Notes: generated from the sequence alone by a model not told the origin. Numbered from the stretch's first letter, positions 28,352-38,603 are shown. The stretch: 64,000 nt of DNA from Geobacter sp. (GCA_003574885.1 PJFC01000006.1:62001-126000), one strand, 5' to 3'. A program made the numbers and translations.

Positions 28352-30142
28352 ATGACCAATTCACTTGATCTGGCACTTATCGGCAACTGTCAGGTCGGCG
28401 CCCTGATCGATTCCGCAGCTGAAATCGTCTGGTACTGCCTCCCCCGTTTTGACGGTGACCCCGTATTTTGCTCCCTGCTGCAGGAGCACCAGCCAGGAGA
28501 AGGGAAAGGTTATTGCTCCATTGAGCTTGTTGATCAGATCAAGGCCGAACAACACTATCTGCCCAACTCAGCCGTGCTGGTCACGCGCCTTACCGACGCC
28601 CATGGAGGGGTGATCGAACTCATCGATTTCGCCCCCCGTTTTCGTCAGCACGGGCGGATATTCACTCCCATGATGCTGATCAGACAGATTGTCCGCCGTC
28701 AGGGAACCCCACGCATCAGGCTCCGCATACGGCCTGTCTATGACTATTGCCTGGAATCATGCGAGCACACCTACGGCAGCCACCATATTCGGTACATATC
28801 ACCCGACTGGGTCCTGCGTCTCACGACCGACGCCTCCATAACCACCATCGTCCAGGAACTTCCCTTTTTTCTGGAAAACCGTTTGACTCTCATCTTCGGC
28901 CCGGATGAAACGATTCCTGAGGCCATCAATGAACTGTCACGGAGGTTCCTCGATGAAACCCTGGCATACTGGCATGAATGGGTACGTGATCTCGGGGTCC
29001 CCTTTGAGTGGCAGGACGAGGTCATCCGCGCCGCCATTACCCTGAAACTCAACACGTTTGATGACACCGGGGCCATTATCGCGGCCATGACCACGTCGGT
29101 CCCCGAAGCGCCGGACTCCGGGCGGAACTGGGATTACCGTTACTGCTGGCTGCGTGATGCCTATTTCGTGGTCAACGCCCTGAATCGTCTCGGTACAACC
29201 CACACCATGGAACGCTACCTCAGGTATCTGGTCAACGTTGTCGCCGGTTCCCCCGGTGGCCAGATCCAACCCGTATATGGCATCGATGGACAGGGACACC
29301 TGGTAGAGCGGGAGATCGGGACGCTCGCCGGCTACCGTGGCATGGGACCGGTCCGGGTGGGGAACCAGGCATATGAACAGATCCAGCACGACGTTTACGG
29401 TTCTGCGATCCTTGCGGTAACCCATGTTTTCTTCGACCAGCGACTCGTGCAGCGGGGAGATGCGGCGCTCTTTCATCGGCTTGAACCGCTGGGGGAAACA
29501 GCCATTCAGGTGCATGACCAACCGGATGCGGGGCTGTGGGAGTTACGCGGGACCAAGCGGGTTCACACTTTTTCCAGTATCATGTGCTGGGCTGCCTGCG
29601 ATCGTCTGGCGAGGATCGCTGCCCGCCTCGGCCTTTCGGAGCGCGCAGTCTACTGGAGAGCTCAGGCAGACCTGATCCACGCCACCATATGCAAACGGGC
29701 CTGGAATGGCCGCAAGAAAGCCTTCACCGCTTCATTCGAAGGTGATACACTGGACGCCAGCCTGCTGCTGATGCACGACGTTGGTTTTCTTACCGCTGAC
29801 GATTGCCGCTTCGCCTCAACCGTCGCGGCAATCGAACGGGAACTGCGGCGGGGTGACTATATTTTCCGCTACGTCGAGGAGGACGACTTCGGCGCCCCCG
29901 AGAACGCGTTCATCGTCTGCACCTACTGGTATATCTACGCCCTTGTGGCACTTGGCCGCAGCGACGAAGCACGGCTATTGTTCGAGAATCTGCTGACGCG
30001 CCATAACCGCCATGGCCTCATCGCCGAACACATAGATGTCCGGACCGGCGAGCAGTGGGGCAACTTCGTCCAGACCTACAGCATGGTCGGTCTTATCAAT
30101 GCCGCCATCCGTCTCAGCACGCGCTGGGACTCGGCTTTCTGA
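28352..30142 (+). CDS. Glycoside hydrolase family 15 protein (glucoamylase/trehalase-like)
   Basis: A 596-residue cytoplasmic enzyme. The N-terminal beta-sandwich domain (MTNSLDLALIGNCQVGALID and the DFAPRF segment) is followed by the GH15 alpha/alpha barrel with NWDYRYCWLRDAYFVVNAL, the substrate-binding signature. GLWELRG and FIVCTYWYIYALVALGR carry the expected catalytic-region glutamate and aromatics. GH15 enzymes release glucose from alpha-glucans or trehalose. The neighbouring trehalose synthesis genes make a trehalase or alpha-glucan role plausible, but the substrate is not fixed by sequence. The start is preceded by AAGGAGACGG. Confidence 0.9.
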   Translation: MTNSLDLALIGNCQVGALIDSAAEIVWYCLPRFDGDPVFCSLLQEHQPGEGKGYCSIELVDQIKAEQHYLPNSAVLVTRLTDAHGGVIELIDFAPRFRQHGRIFTPMMLIRQIVRRQGTPRIRLRIRPVYDYCLESCEHTYGSHHIRYISPDWVLRLTTDASITTIVQELPFFLENRLTLIFGPDETIPEAINELSRRFLDETLAYWHEWVRDLGVPFEWQDEVIRAAITLKLNTFDDTGAIIAAMTTSVPEAPDSGRNWDYRYCWLRDAYFVVNALNRLGTTHTMERYLRYLVNVVAGSPGGQIQPVYGIDGQGHLVEREIGTLAGYRGMGPVRVGNQAYEQIQHDVYGSAILAVTHVFFDQRLVQRGDAALFHRLEPLGETAIQVHDQPDAGLWELRGTKRVHTFSSIMCWAACDRLARIAARLGLSERAVYWRAQADLIHATICKRAWNGRKKAFTASFEGDTLDASLLLMHDVGFLTADDCRFASTVAAIERELRRGDYIFRYVEEDDFGAPENAFIVCTYWYIYALVALGRSDEARLLFENLLTRHNRHGLIAEHIDVRTGEQWGNFVQTYSMVGLINAAIRLSTRWDSAF

Positions 30143-30166
30143 AGACGTCTATGGAGTGCACACACC

Positions 30167-31762
30167 GTGAACAAAGCCCTTATCAGCTATTACATAAAAA
30201 AACTGAGCGATTATCTGGCCATAAAAACTGAAATGGTCGATCACCGTGCAGTTATCAAAGAGGTCGCCACAGGCGTCGATCGTTCCTGGATATACTACAG
30301 CATGTTGATGCTTGCGAGCCTGATTGCACTGCTGGGACTTTTAACCAACAGCATCGCGGTGATCATTGGCGCAATGCTGATCTCCCCACTGATGGGGCCG
30401 ATCATATCGTCGGGACTGGCTTTTACCATCGGCGATCTGACTTTTGCCCGGCGTGCATTTAAAACCATTGCCATCAGTGTAGCGTTGACGATACTGGCCT
30501 GCACCGTAGTCAGCTTTATTTCGCCTTTGAAGGAACAGACTGCTGAGATACTGGCAAGGGTGCACCCCAATATCTTCGACCTGTTCGTGGCAATGCTCTC
30601 AGGCATTGTTGGGGCCATTGCCCTCTGCACCAAGAGAAATTACCTGATCACCTCTACCGGCGTAGCAATTGCTACAGCGGTAATCCCACCTCTCAGCGTG
30701 ACAGGTTACGGTCTCGGTACGGGACAGTTGATGTTAGCCATGGGCGGATTCCTGCTCTTCTTCACCAACTTTGTGGCAATTGTTCTGACCTCGGATCTTG
30801 TCTTTTTTATCTTCGGCTTTCGGACCAGCCACCTTGAAACGGTCCAGTACTCTCCTCGTAAACGGCTTCTGATTATTGCCGGCCTGCTGACGCTGATCTC
30901 CGTACCACTTGTGTATACCCTGGTGGCGGATCTCACCAAGGTCAAAGAGAAAAAAAGGATAGAACGGGTGCTGAAACTAAACCTGAATAAAGATCTGACT
31001 TCACGCATGACCAGCTACGACTATCAGCAACATGACGAAAAGATTCTGATAAGAGCTTCGGTTAATACGGTGAAAATCATTGACAAACAGTCAGAACTGA
31101 AGATGGAAAAGGAACTGACAGATGCCCTCAAACGTCCGGTGGCTGTCCGGTTGGAACAGATAATTGTTGCTTCGGGAGAGGCATTGAAACCGCCGAAAGA
31201 ATCAGAACTCATGACAGGAGGTACTTCCCCGGCGGTTAAGGTTGAAACTTCTGCCCAGATCAGGACCAGGGTTGAACAGATGGTCATAGACGTACAGCGC
31301 GAACTGACAGATGCACTCGCGCCGTTTCCAGTGTCTGATACCCATCTTACGTTCGGAGGTGGAGAAGAGCCATTACAGGTGTCAACAACTCTGAAACGCG
31401 ATTACCCGGTAGAGGATGACGAAAAGCTGCTCCTGGCCCGGTTTCTGGAACGGTCATTGGAACTGCCTGTCACCCTGACAGTGAAAACGGTCCCACTGCT
31501 GCCGCCCCTGTCATTTGACGGCACCGGGGCATTGACTCCGGCCAGTACAGCCACGTTGGCACTGATCAAAGAGTTGCCTGGTGGGAGAGGAGAATTCCGG
31601 TTCATACTGGAGTCGTCGAGCAGGGAAAATACCAAGAGACTGGAAACCGTTAAACTTTACCTGATCCATGAGCAGGGAGTACCCGAACGCTCAATTGTGA
31701 TTCGGGCTGCTCACACGGCTACAGAATCTGCCGGCGTCATTCTCCGCATCATTCGCCGATGA
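30167..31762 (+). CDS. DUF389/TIGR00341 family membrane protein with extended C-terminus
   Basis: A 531-residue protein with a DUF389 membrane domain of about six helices in its first half (SLIALLGLLTNSIAVIIGAM, then LISPLMGPIISSG). A long soluble region follows from about residue 260, with a repeated alpha/beta character, and the C-terminus has an OmpA-like/BON-like feel (FDGTGALTPASTATLALIKE). The family is called uncharacterised hydrophobic domain protein and has no assigned substrate. GTG at 30167 is the start. It lies between GH15 and the trehalose synthase gene, with only 19 bases to the latter, so it is in the same operon. Confidence 0.82.
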   Translation: MNKALISYYIKKLSDYLAIKTEMVDHRAVIKEVATGVDRSWIYYSMLMLASLIALLGLLTNSIAVIIGAMLISPLMGPIISSGLAFTIGDLTFARRAFKTIAISVALTILACTVVSFISPLKEQTAEILARVHPNIFDLFVAMLSGIVGAIALCTKRNYLITSTGVAIATAVIPPLSVTGYGLGTGQLMLAMGGFLLFFTNFVAIVLTSDLVFFIFGFRTSHLETVQYSPRKRLLIIAGLLTLISVPLVYTLVADLTKVKEKKRIERVLKLNLNKDLTSRMTSYDYQQHDEKILIRASVNTVKIIDKQSELKMEKELTDALKRPVAVRLEQIIVASGEALKPPKESELMTGGTSPAVKVETSAQIRTRVEQMVIDVQRELTDALAPFPVSDTHLTFGGGEEPLQVSTTLKRDYPVEDDEKLLLARFLERSLELPVTLTVKTVPLLPPLSFDGTGALTPASTATLALIKELPGGRGEFRFILESSSRENTKRLETVKLYLIHEQGVPERSIVIRAAHTATESAGVILRIIRR

Positions 31763-31781
31763 AACCAGGTAAGGAGGCGCA

Positions 31782-34028
31782 ATGAATCAGATCAAATCCG
31801 GTTTTTCCCTTCGGTCACTGCACATTTCCTTCCGTTTCGTCGTCCCGCTGGTCATTGCCCTGGGACTGTTGGCGTTTGCTGTTGTGCCGCTGGTGGACAA
31901 ACTTACCCTGCAATGGTTCATCAGGGACATCGATATCCGTTCCAGCCTGATTGCCAATACTCTGCATGATCCTCTGGTAGAGCTTCTCCAGCAGGGGAAC
32001 AAGGGCAGGATCAATGCCCTCCTGTTCCGGACCATTCAGGACGAGCGTCTGTTGGCTCTCGGCTTCTGCGACAACAATGGCACATTGCTTTACCGCACAC
32101 CAACCTTTCCCGTATCCGTCGGTTGTACTCCGGCCACATCACAGGATAAAGAGGCCAGCCCGCTTCGCCAGCTCCCCCAGGGGGCAGTTCATGTTGCTGT
32201 CCATCCCATGGATAACTACGGCTCCCTGATCCTCGTCCATGACATGAGCTTTGTCGAGCGCCGCAGCGCCGACACCCGCAAATACGTTATCATTTTTTTT
32301 GTACTACTCGGGATCGTCATTTCAGTAATCACGGTATTTGTCGCTCACCTGAGCTGGCGCGGCTGGATGGATGGCGTACGGGCCATGCTGCGGGGCGAGG
32401 GGATACTCAAACCATTTTCCCAGCCGGCGGTCGCTTCGGAATTGCAGCCACTTGTGGGAGATTTGCGGGCACTGCTCCGGACACTCGACGCGGAACGCCG
32501 GTTCGCCGATGATGCCACCATCACCTGGAGTCCCGATTCTCTCCGCAAACTGCTGCACAAACAGCTGGCAGGAGAACGGATCATCGTTGTTTCCAACCGC
32601 GAACCCTACATACACAGCAAAAAAAATGATGAAATCGAGGTGCACCGCCCCGCCAGTGGTCTGGTCACTGCCGTCGAACCGGTCATGCGTGCCTGTTCCG
32701 GCACATGGATAGCTCACGGCAGCGGCTCAGCCGACCGCGACACGGTGGATGGCCATGATCGGGTCAGGGTGCCGCCCCACAGCCCCGAGTACAACCTCCG
32801 ACGGATCTGGCTCACCAAGGAGGAAGAAGAGGGATACTACTACGGTTTTGCCAACGAAGGGCTCTGGCCCCTCTGCCACATCGCCCATGTGCGGCCCATA
32901 TTCCGTACCAGCGACTGGCGAGAGTACGTCAGGATCAACCAGCGCTTTGCCGATGCGGTAGTCAAGGAAGCAGACAGCGAAAATCCGGTTGTGCTCGTGC
33001 AGGATTACCATTTTGCGCTCTTGCCGGAGATGATCCGCACGGCTCTTCCCAAGGCAACCATTATTACGTTCTGGCATATCCCCTGGCCCAACCCCGAATC
33101 CTTCGGCATCTGCCCCTGGCGGGAGGAGTTGCTGAAGGGAATGCTGGGGAGCACCATTCTCGGCTTTCAAACCCCCTATCACTGCAAGAATTTCCTTGAG
33201 ACGGTTGATCGCTACCTGGAATCCCGCATCGAGCACGAATCGTCCACAATCTCCCGCCGCGGCCAGCTTACCATGGTGGAGAGCTATCCCATCTCGATCC
33301 AGTGGCCGCCCCCCTGGCAGGGGGAATTGCCTCCGGTGGAAAAGACCAGGAGGGACATACTGACAGTCCTGGGCCTCCCTTCTGATCAACTTCTGGGGAT
33401 CGGGATTGACCGTATGGATTACACCAAGGGGATTCTTGAACGCTTCACGGCAGTCGAGCGGATGCTGGAGCTTCATCCCGAGCTGGTGGGACGCTTTACC
33501 TTTGTCCAGATCGCAGCTCCGAGTCGCTCGGCGCTGGAGGAGTACCAGGCCTTCGAAGCAAGGGTGCATGCCCTGGCCGGGCGGATCAACAAACGCTTCA
33601 CCCGTGAAGGGCATCAGCCAATCATCCTCAAGGCTGAACACCACGAACCGGAAGAGGTAAACCGCTATTACCGCGCAGCGCAGGTCTGCATGGTTACCAG
33701 CCTCCATGACGGGATGAATCTGGTGGCCAAGGAATTTGTGGCCGCCCGGGATGATGAGCAGGGGGTACTGATATTGAGCCAGTTCACCGGCGCTGCCCAC
33801 GAACTGCATGAAGCACTCATCGTCAATCCCTACCATGTGGAACAGACTGCGGAGGCTCTCCATCAGGCTCTCACCATGCCGGAGTTCGAGCAGCAGGAGA
33901 GGATGCGCAGCATGCGTGCCATGGTGCGCGATTTCAACGTCTACCGCTGGGCAGGCCGGATGCTGCTTGATGCTGCCCGTATCAGACAGAGGGAAAGATT
34001 GGCCGTGCGCATAGGTGACAATTCATGA
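31782..34028 (+). CDS. otsA: Membrane-anchored trehalose-6-phosphate synthase (GT20) with sensor-like N-terminus
   Basis: A 748-residue fusion. Residues 1-260 look like a sensor: helix 18-37, an extracytoplasmic domain to about 165, helix 167-190, then a HAMP-like linker. Residues 264-740 are a GT20 glycosyltransferase ([62 protein letters not shown]). GT20 enzymes make trehalose-6-phosphate from UDP-glucose and glucose-6-phosphate. The usual GGL glycine pair reads ASGL. Glucosylglycerol-phosphate synthase is an alternative, but the adjacent overlapping trehalose phosphatase gene favours trehalose. Confidence 0.9.
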   Translation: MNQIKSGFSLRSLHISFRFVVPLVIALGLLAFAVVPLVDKLTLQWFIRDIDIRSSLIANTLHDPLVELLQQGNKGRINALLFRTIQDERLLALGFCDNNGTLLYRTPTFPVSVGCTPATSQDKEASPLRQLPQGAVHVAVHPMDNYGSLILVHDMSFVERRSADTRKYVIIFFVLLGIVISVITVFVAHLSWRGWMDGVRAMLRGEGILKPFSQPAVASELQPLVGDLRALLRTLDAERRFADDATITWSPDSLRKLLHKQLAGERIIVVSNREPYIHSKKNDEIEVHRPASGLVTAVEPVMRACSGTWIAHGSGSADRDTVDGHDRVRVPPHSPEYNLRRIWLTKEEEEGYYYGFANEGLWPLCHIAHVRPIFRTSDWREYVRINQRFADAVVKEADSENPVVLVQDYHFALLPEMIRTALPKATIITFWHIPWPNPESFGICPWREELLKGMLGSTILGFQTPYHCKNFLETVDRYLESRIEHESSTISRRGQLTMVESYPISIQWPPPWQGELPPVEKTRRDILTVLGLPSDQLLGIGIDRMDYTKGILERFTAVERMLELHPELVGRFTFVQIAAPSRSALEEYQAFEARVHALAGRINKRFTREGHQPIILKAEHHEPEEVNRYYRAAQVCMVTSLHDGMNLVAKEFVAARDDEQGVLILSQFTGAAHELHEALIVNPYHVEQTAEALHQALTMPEFEQQERMRSMRAMVRDFNVYRWAGRMLLDAARIRQRERLAVRIGDNS

Positions 34029-34816
34029 TCGATAGAACCTCGATGACCTACCTTTTCAGTGATGCCGGTCGAACGGCACTCACTCATTTTGTTGACCGCT
34101 CGACACTTTTTGCTTTCGACCTTGACGGCACGCTGGCGCCGATTGTCACTGATCCCGCCCGCATAATAATCTCACAGGACATACGGGAACGGCTGATACG
34201 CCTCAATCTGTTGGCGCCGGTCGCCATTATTACCGGCCGTGCCCGCACCGATGCCCAAAAACACCTCGGATTCAATCCCCGTTACCTGGTGGGAAACCAC
34301 GGCGCGGAAGGATTGCCCGGCAGGGAGAAGCAAGAAGAGGAATTCTGCAGGCGGTGCAGAGAGTGGCAAGATCAGCTGAAAAGACTAATGCCTCATGCTT
34401 CCGAATGTGGTATCTTCATCGAAAATAAGGGAGCCACCTTGTCACTGCATTATCGCAACGCATCTGACCCGGATGCGGCGAGCAGGATGCTCGTGCAGAC
34501 AATCAGCCAGTTGAAACCCCCTCTCCGAAGAATTCCCGGCAAGTATGTCGAAAATATCGTGCCCTACGGGGCGCCCCATAAAGGTGAAGCGCTCATACAG
34601 CTCATGCTTCAAACAGGTTGTTCAAGGGCGCTTTTTGTCGGGGATGATGCAACCGACGAGGATGTATTCAGCCTGACGAATGATCGTATCCTCGGAGTCC
34701 GGGTGGGGTGTGAAGGGCCAAGCCTTGCAGACTGCTGCCTGTCCGATCAGCAGGAGATACTCGATGTTCTCGATGAAATTATACGATTAACATCACAGTC
34801 TAAGGATTCCGTGTGA
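34025..34816 (+). CDS. otsB: Trehalose-6-phosphate phosphatase
   Basis: A HAD-superfamily phosphatase of 263 residues that converts trehalose-6-phosphate to trehalose. Motif I is FDLDGTLAPIV with the nucleophilic aspartate, motif II is VAIITGRAR, and motif IV is VGDDATDEDVF. The start overlaps the otsA stop by four bases (ATGA) and the end overlaps the nhaA start by four, so the three genes are tightly coupled. Cytoplasmic. Confidence 0.93.
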   Translation: MIDRTSMTYLFSDAGRTALTHFVDRSTLFAFDLDGTLAPIVTDPARIIISQDIRERLIRLNLLAPVAIITGRARTDAQKHLGFNPRYLVGNHGAEGLPGREKQEEEFCRRCREWQDQLKRLMPHASECGIFIENKGATLSLHYRNASDPDAASRMLVQTISQLKPPLRRIPGKYVENIVPYGAPHKGEALIQLMLQTGCSRALFVGDDATDEDVFSLTNDRILGVRVGCEGPSLADCCLSDQQEILDVLDEIIRLTSQSKDSV

Positions 34817-35961
34817 AACAACACCTCAGCATGCTGCGTGAATTTTCCATCCCTCTTCTTGCAGGAGTGGTCGTTGCCCTCGTCTGGGTAAATCTGGCAC
34901 CGGAGAGCTACCTTCATTTCAATCATGCCCGGATTTTCGGCCCGTTCAGCTTCCATTTTATCGTCAATGATTTATTCATGGTGTTGTTTTTCGGCATAGC
35001 GGCGGCGGAGATCACCCAGAGTTGCCTGCCCGGTGGGGACCTGCATCCGGTGAGTAAGGCGATCAATCCTCTAATGGCTACTGTCGGCGGGGTTGTCGGA
35101 CCGGTGCTGGTCTATCTTGTTCTCAATGAGGTAATCGGTGAGCCTTCACTCCGCCGTGGGTGGGGAATCCCGACGGCAACGGACATTGCGCTCGCCTGGC
35201 TGGCGGCCAGCCTGGTATTCGGCAGGCGGCACCCAGCCATTTCCTTCCTGCTGCTTCTGGCCATCGCCGATGATGCCATCGGGCTGGCCATCATCGCCAT
35301 ATTCTATCCTGACCCATCCGTGCCGGCTGCACCACAATGGCTGGTTCTTGTCTTGAGCGGAATGGCGGCTGCGGCCCTTTTACGCCAGCAAAATATCCAA
35401 AACTACTGGCCGTATATCATCCTGGGGGGCAGCCTCTCCTGGGCGGGTCTGTTCATGGCACATCTGCACCCTGCCCTGGCACTGGTATTCGTCGTTCCGT
35501 TTCTCCCCCATCCTCCTCACGAAACAAAGCACGTTTTCGAGGAAGATATCCATGACCTGTCGCCTCTGGCGGGTTTCGAACATGAGTGGAAAGTGCTGGT
35601 AGACTTTGGTTTGTTCATGTTCGGTCTGGCCAACTCCGGAGTAGAGCTTACATCCATTGGGGATGCAACCTGGCTGGTATTGGCATCACTCGTCATAGGG
35701 AAAAGCGGCGGCATCTTCCTGATGGGGTGGATCGGCCAAAGGCTGGGCTATCCTCTTCCGTCTAAGGTCGGCATGAAGGAGTTGGCCCTGGTCGGCCTGA
35801 TTGCGGGGGTTGGTCTGACCGTTGCCTTGTTTGTGGCCGGAGAGGCATTTACCGATCCGGCGATTCAAGGTGCAGCCAAGATGGGAGCATTACTCAGCGG
35901 CGGTTGCGCAATTGTCGCCATAATCGCCGGACGGTTGATGGAAATAAGACGCATAGGCTGA
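34813..35961 (+). CDS. nhaA: Na+/H+ antiporter NhaA
   Basis: A 382-residue inner-membrane antiporter that exchanges sodium for protons. The paired aspartates of the ion site are in LLLLAIADDAIGLAIIAIFY (near residue 155), and GWGIPTATDIALAWLAASLV contains the conserved helix-IV region. The C-terminal GLTVALFVAGEAF segment is present. GTG start, overlapping otsB by four bases. Coupling with the trehalose genes points to a joint response to salt or osmotic stress. Confidence 0.93.
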   Translation: MKQHLSMLREFSIPLLAGVVVALVWVNLAPESYLHFNHARIFGPFSFHFIVNDLFMVLFFGIAAAEITQSCLPGGDLHPVSKAINPLMATVGGVVGPVLVYLVLNEVIGEPSLRRGWGIPTATDIALAWLAASLVFGRRHPAISFLLLLAIADDAIGLAIIAIFYPDPSVPAAPQWLVLVLSGMAAAALLRQQNIQNYWPYIILGGSLSWAGLFMAHLHPALALVFVVPFLPHPPHETKHVFEEDIHDLSPLAGFEHEWKVLVDFGLFMFGLANSGVELTSIGDATWLVLASLVIGKSGGIFLMGWIGQRLGYPLPSKVGMKELALVGLIAGVGLTVALFVAGEAFTDPAIQGAAKMGALLSGGCAIVAIIAGRLMEIRRIG

Positions 35962-36030
35962 AACGCCATGGGCACGGCTGCGTGCCGCCGTGGGCTCGAC
36001 AACCAGACAACGGATGCGCCTCCGGAAGAA

Positions 36031-36207
36031 TTATTCGTTACCGGCTTTTTCGTTGAGCTGTACCACGTCGTCGCCGCTGCTCGCCTTCTTGAAGTTCCTG
36101 ATGCCGCTCCCCAGGGCCTGCCCCAGCTGGGGAAGCTTTCCCGGTCCGACCACCACCAGCATGATGACCATTATAATAACCAGTTCCGGCATGCCAATTC
36201 CAAACAT
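36031..36207 (-). CDS. tatA: Twin-arginine translocase subunit TatA/TatE
   Basis: A 58-residue protein reading [20 protein letters not shown] then [20 protein letters not shown]. It has the single N-terminal helix, hinge and amphipathic helix of TatA, which forms the pore for folded, twin-arginine-tagged proteins. AAGGAGA lies seven bases before the ATG. It is 52 bases downstream of the hydrogenase protease gene on the same strand. The hydrogenase small subunit and HybA both carry twin-arginine signals, so a dedicated export component is plausible. Confidence 0.93.
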   Translation of the reverse strand: MFGIGMPELVIIMVIMLVVVGPGKLPQLGQALGSGIRNFKKASSGDDVVQLNEKAGNE

Positions 36208-36259
36208 AGTCGTTCTCCTTACGATCTGATATAAACTCCGCCTTCATCCTTCATCCTTT

Positions 36260-36751
36260 TCATGCCGCCAGCGCCCGCTCACGTACCACAACACCGCTCG
36301 CCCGAAGTTCTTCCACCACCCGGCAGGCCACCAGTTCCATGCTTTTCTGCAGGGTTGGCGACAGTTCGTGCCCTGCATCAAGGGAATCGGGGATCACGCC
36401 GAACAGGGTAAGCCGTTCGGGACAGAAGCCGCGCATCTCGCTGATGAGCAGCATCTCCTGGATGCCGATCTGGTGAGGGGAGAGCTTGACCGGCAGACGG
36501 CTCAGCATGATGTCATCCCGGTCGAAGCGGAAGACCTCGCCCGGCTCACCCTCTGTGTCCACCGTGTCAAGAATGAAGACTAACTCCGCCTCTTCGAACT
36601 TGTGGGTCACCATGATCCCCAGGGTCCCCCCGTCATACAGCTCTACCGAATCGGGAAAGACGAAATGCTCCTGAAGATAGCGAAGACAGTGGACACCGAA
36701 CCCCTCGTCGGAGAGGAGCAGGTTGCCGGCACCGAATATAAGTGTTTTCAT
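36260..36751 (-). CDS. hybP: Hydrogenase maturation protease
   Basis: A 163-residue endopeptidase of the HyaD/HybD/HoxM family that trims the C-terminal tail of the [NiFe] large subunit after nickel insertion. The N-terminal motif FGAGNLLLSDEGFGVH has the metal-binding glutamate, and YDGGTLGI and VFILDTVDTEGEPGEVFRF follow with the conserved aspartate. It lies 169 bases after hybL in the hyb operon. The symbol follows the Geobacter hybSABLP naming. Confidence 0.92.
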   Translation of the reverse strand: MKTLIFGAGNLLLSDEGFGVHCLRYLQEHFVFPDSVELYDGGTLGIMVTHKFEEAELVFILDTVDTEGEPGEVFRFDRDDIMLSRLPVKLSPHQIGIQEMLLISEMRGFCPERLTLFGVIPDSLDAGHELSPTLQKSMELVACRVVEELRASGVVVRERALAA

Positions 36752-36920
36752 AGGTTTGTTCCTTTGTTTTGCCTTTTCATGCTAACGTCCGATTTTGCGC
36801 CGAAGTCAAGGAAGGGGAGCGACCACGCGGAGGCGTAGTACCCAAACATCGGGCATAAACAGCGCTACGCCGCACAAGATGGTCGTGAACCCTGACGCCG
36901 AGATCGGCCAAAAGCGGGCG

Positions 36921-38603
36921 TTATAATACCTTGACCTTCGTGATTTCTTTCCCCGCCGGATCGATCGTATGCACCGCGCAGGCGATACACGGATCGAAGG
37001 AGTGGATAGTGCGGAGCACCTCCAGCGGCTTGTCTTCCTGGGCCACCGGGTTCCCGACGAGGGACGCCTCGTAGGGGCCCATGACCCCCTTCTCGTCCCG
37101 TGGCGATGCGTTCCAGGTGGAAGGCACCACCGCCTGGTAGTTCTTGATCTTTTGGTCCTCGATCACCATCCAGTGGGAGAGGGCACCGCGGGGCGCCTCG
37201 TGGAAACCGACCCCTTTATACTCACCCTTGGGTATCTCGGTGTGATTGGCGTAGCTCTTGTCCCCTTTTCCCAGGTTGGCAACCAGCTTGTCCAGCTGTT
37301 CCAGGGATATGTCTGCCAGAAGATGGGCCCGGATGGCCCGTGCGCCAAGACGCCCCATGGTGGAGTGGATTGCGCTGACCGGCACGCCGATCCTGGCGCA
37401 GGTGGCATCCACCAGTTTCTTCACCCGGGCGTTACCCCCTGCGTAGGCAGCCAGCAGCTGGGCCGGCGGCCCGACCTGCACCGGTTTCCCCTCGAAGCGG
37501 GGGGACTTGCACCAGCTGTACTTGCCGTTTTCCTGGAAATCGGTGTATTCCGGCCTGGTCTCCCCTTCCCAGGGATGATGGGTGGCCGATCCTTCGTACC
37601 AGGCGTGGGCCACCCCCTCACTGATGTTGTTGATCAGGTAGGGATCCTGGTGATTGGTGATCGCCTTGAAGTTCGCCAGGTTCCCCCCCATGATGGTCCC
37701 GCCGTTCAGGGTGAATTTCGTGTTCTTCGTGTCCTCGGGGAATTCGGGGACCGCCAGGTAGTTCGTGACACCGGCGCCGTAGCTGAACCACTCCTTGTAG
37801 GCGGAGGCGATGGCCACCATGTCCGGGTAGTAGACCTTCTGCACGAAGTCGCGGGTTTCCTCCATGAGGGTCCGCAGATAGGCGATCCGCTCCATGTTGA
37901 GAGTCGCCATGTTCTCCAGGTTTACGGCTGTCGCCACCCCTCCCACCACCAGGTTCTGGATGTGGGGGTTCTTACCGCCGAGAATGGCAACCGCCTGGGC
38001 CGCCCGTCGCTGGTAATCGAGGGCCTTGAGGTAGTGGGCCACCGCCATCAGATTCGCCTCGGGGGGGAGCTTCATGGCCGGATGCCCCCAGTAGCCGGAA
38101 GCAAAGATGCCGAGCTTCCCTCCCGCCACGAACGCCTTCAGCTTCTCCTGTACTGCCCGGAACTCCTTCTCGCTGTTACCCGGCCAGTCGGAGATGCTCT
38201 GGGCCAGCTGGGCGGTCTTCTTCGGGTCGGCCTTGAGGGCGGAGACGATGTCCACCCAGTCCAGGGCCGACAGGTGGTAGAAGTGGACGATGTGATCCTG
38301 CACCGAGTGCTGGGCGATCATGATGTTCCGGATGTACTGGGCGTTGAGGGGCACTTCCACCTTGAGGGCGTTCTCCACCGAGCGGATGGAGGAGATGGCA
38401 TGAACCGTGGTGCAGACACCGCAGAAGCGCTGGGCAAAGCTCCACGCGTCCTGGGGGTCCTTCCCCTTCAGGATCGTCTCGATGCCGCGCCACATCTGGG
38501 CCGACGACCAAGCTTTGGAGACCTTCCCGCCGTTCACCTCCACGTCGATCCGGAGATGCCCCTCGATGCGGGTGATGGGGTCTAACGTAATGCGTTTGGA
38601 CAT
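36921..38603 (-). CDS. hybL: [NiFe]-hydrogenase large (catalytic) subunit, Hyb type
   Basis: The 560-residue catalytic subunit that carries the Ni-Fe(CN)2CO centre. The N-terminal nickel ligands are in RFCGVCTTVHAISS near residue 61 and the C-terminal ligands in DPCIACAVH. After that histidine a tail of about 15 residues (TIDPAGKEITKVKVL) awaits cleavage by the protease. Signature PITRIEGHLRIDVEVNGG is at the start. The protein lacks its own signal and rides out with the small subunit through Tat. The gene order matches the Geobacter hyb cluster needed for H2 uptake. Confidence 0.96.
   Translation of the reverse strand: MSKRITLDPITRIEGHLRIDVEVNGGKVSKAWSSAQMWRGIETILKGKDPQDAWSFAQRFCGVCTTVHAISSIRSVENALKVEVPLNAQYIRNIMIAQHSVQDHIVHFYHLSALDWVDIVSALKADPKKTAQLAQSISDWPGNSEKEFRAVQEKLKAFVAGGKLGIFASGYWGHPAMKLPPEANLMAVAHYLKALDYQRRAAQAVAILGGKNPHIQNLVVGGVATAVNLENMATLNMERIAYLRTLMEETRDFVQKVYYPDMVAIASAYKEWFSYGAGVTNYLAVPEFPEDTKNTKFTLNGGTIMGGNLANFKAITNHQDPYLINNISEGVAHAWYEGSATHHPWEGETRPEYTDFQENGKYSWCKSPRFEGKPVQVGPPAQLLAAYAGGNARVKKLVDATCARIGVPVSAIHSTMGRLGARAIRAHLLADISLEQLDKLVANLGKGDKSYANHTEIPKGEYKGVGFHEAPRGALSHWMVIEDQKIKNYQAVVPSTWNASPRDEKGVMGPYEASLVGNPVAQEDKPLEVLRTIHSFDPCIACAVHTIDPAGKEITKVKVL

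Noticed and set aside
36969-38585. A 538-codon plus-strand frame opposite hybL
   Set aside because: hybL has both nickel-ligand motifs and the correct length, so the antisense frame is a codon-bias shadow.
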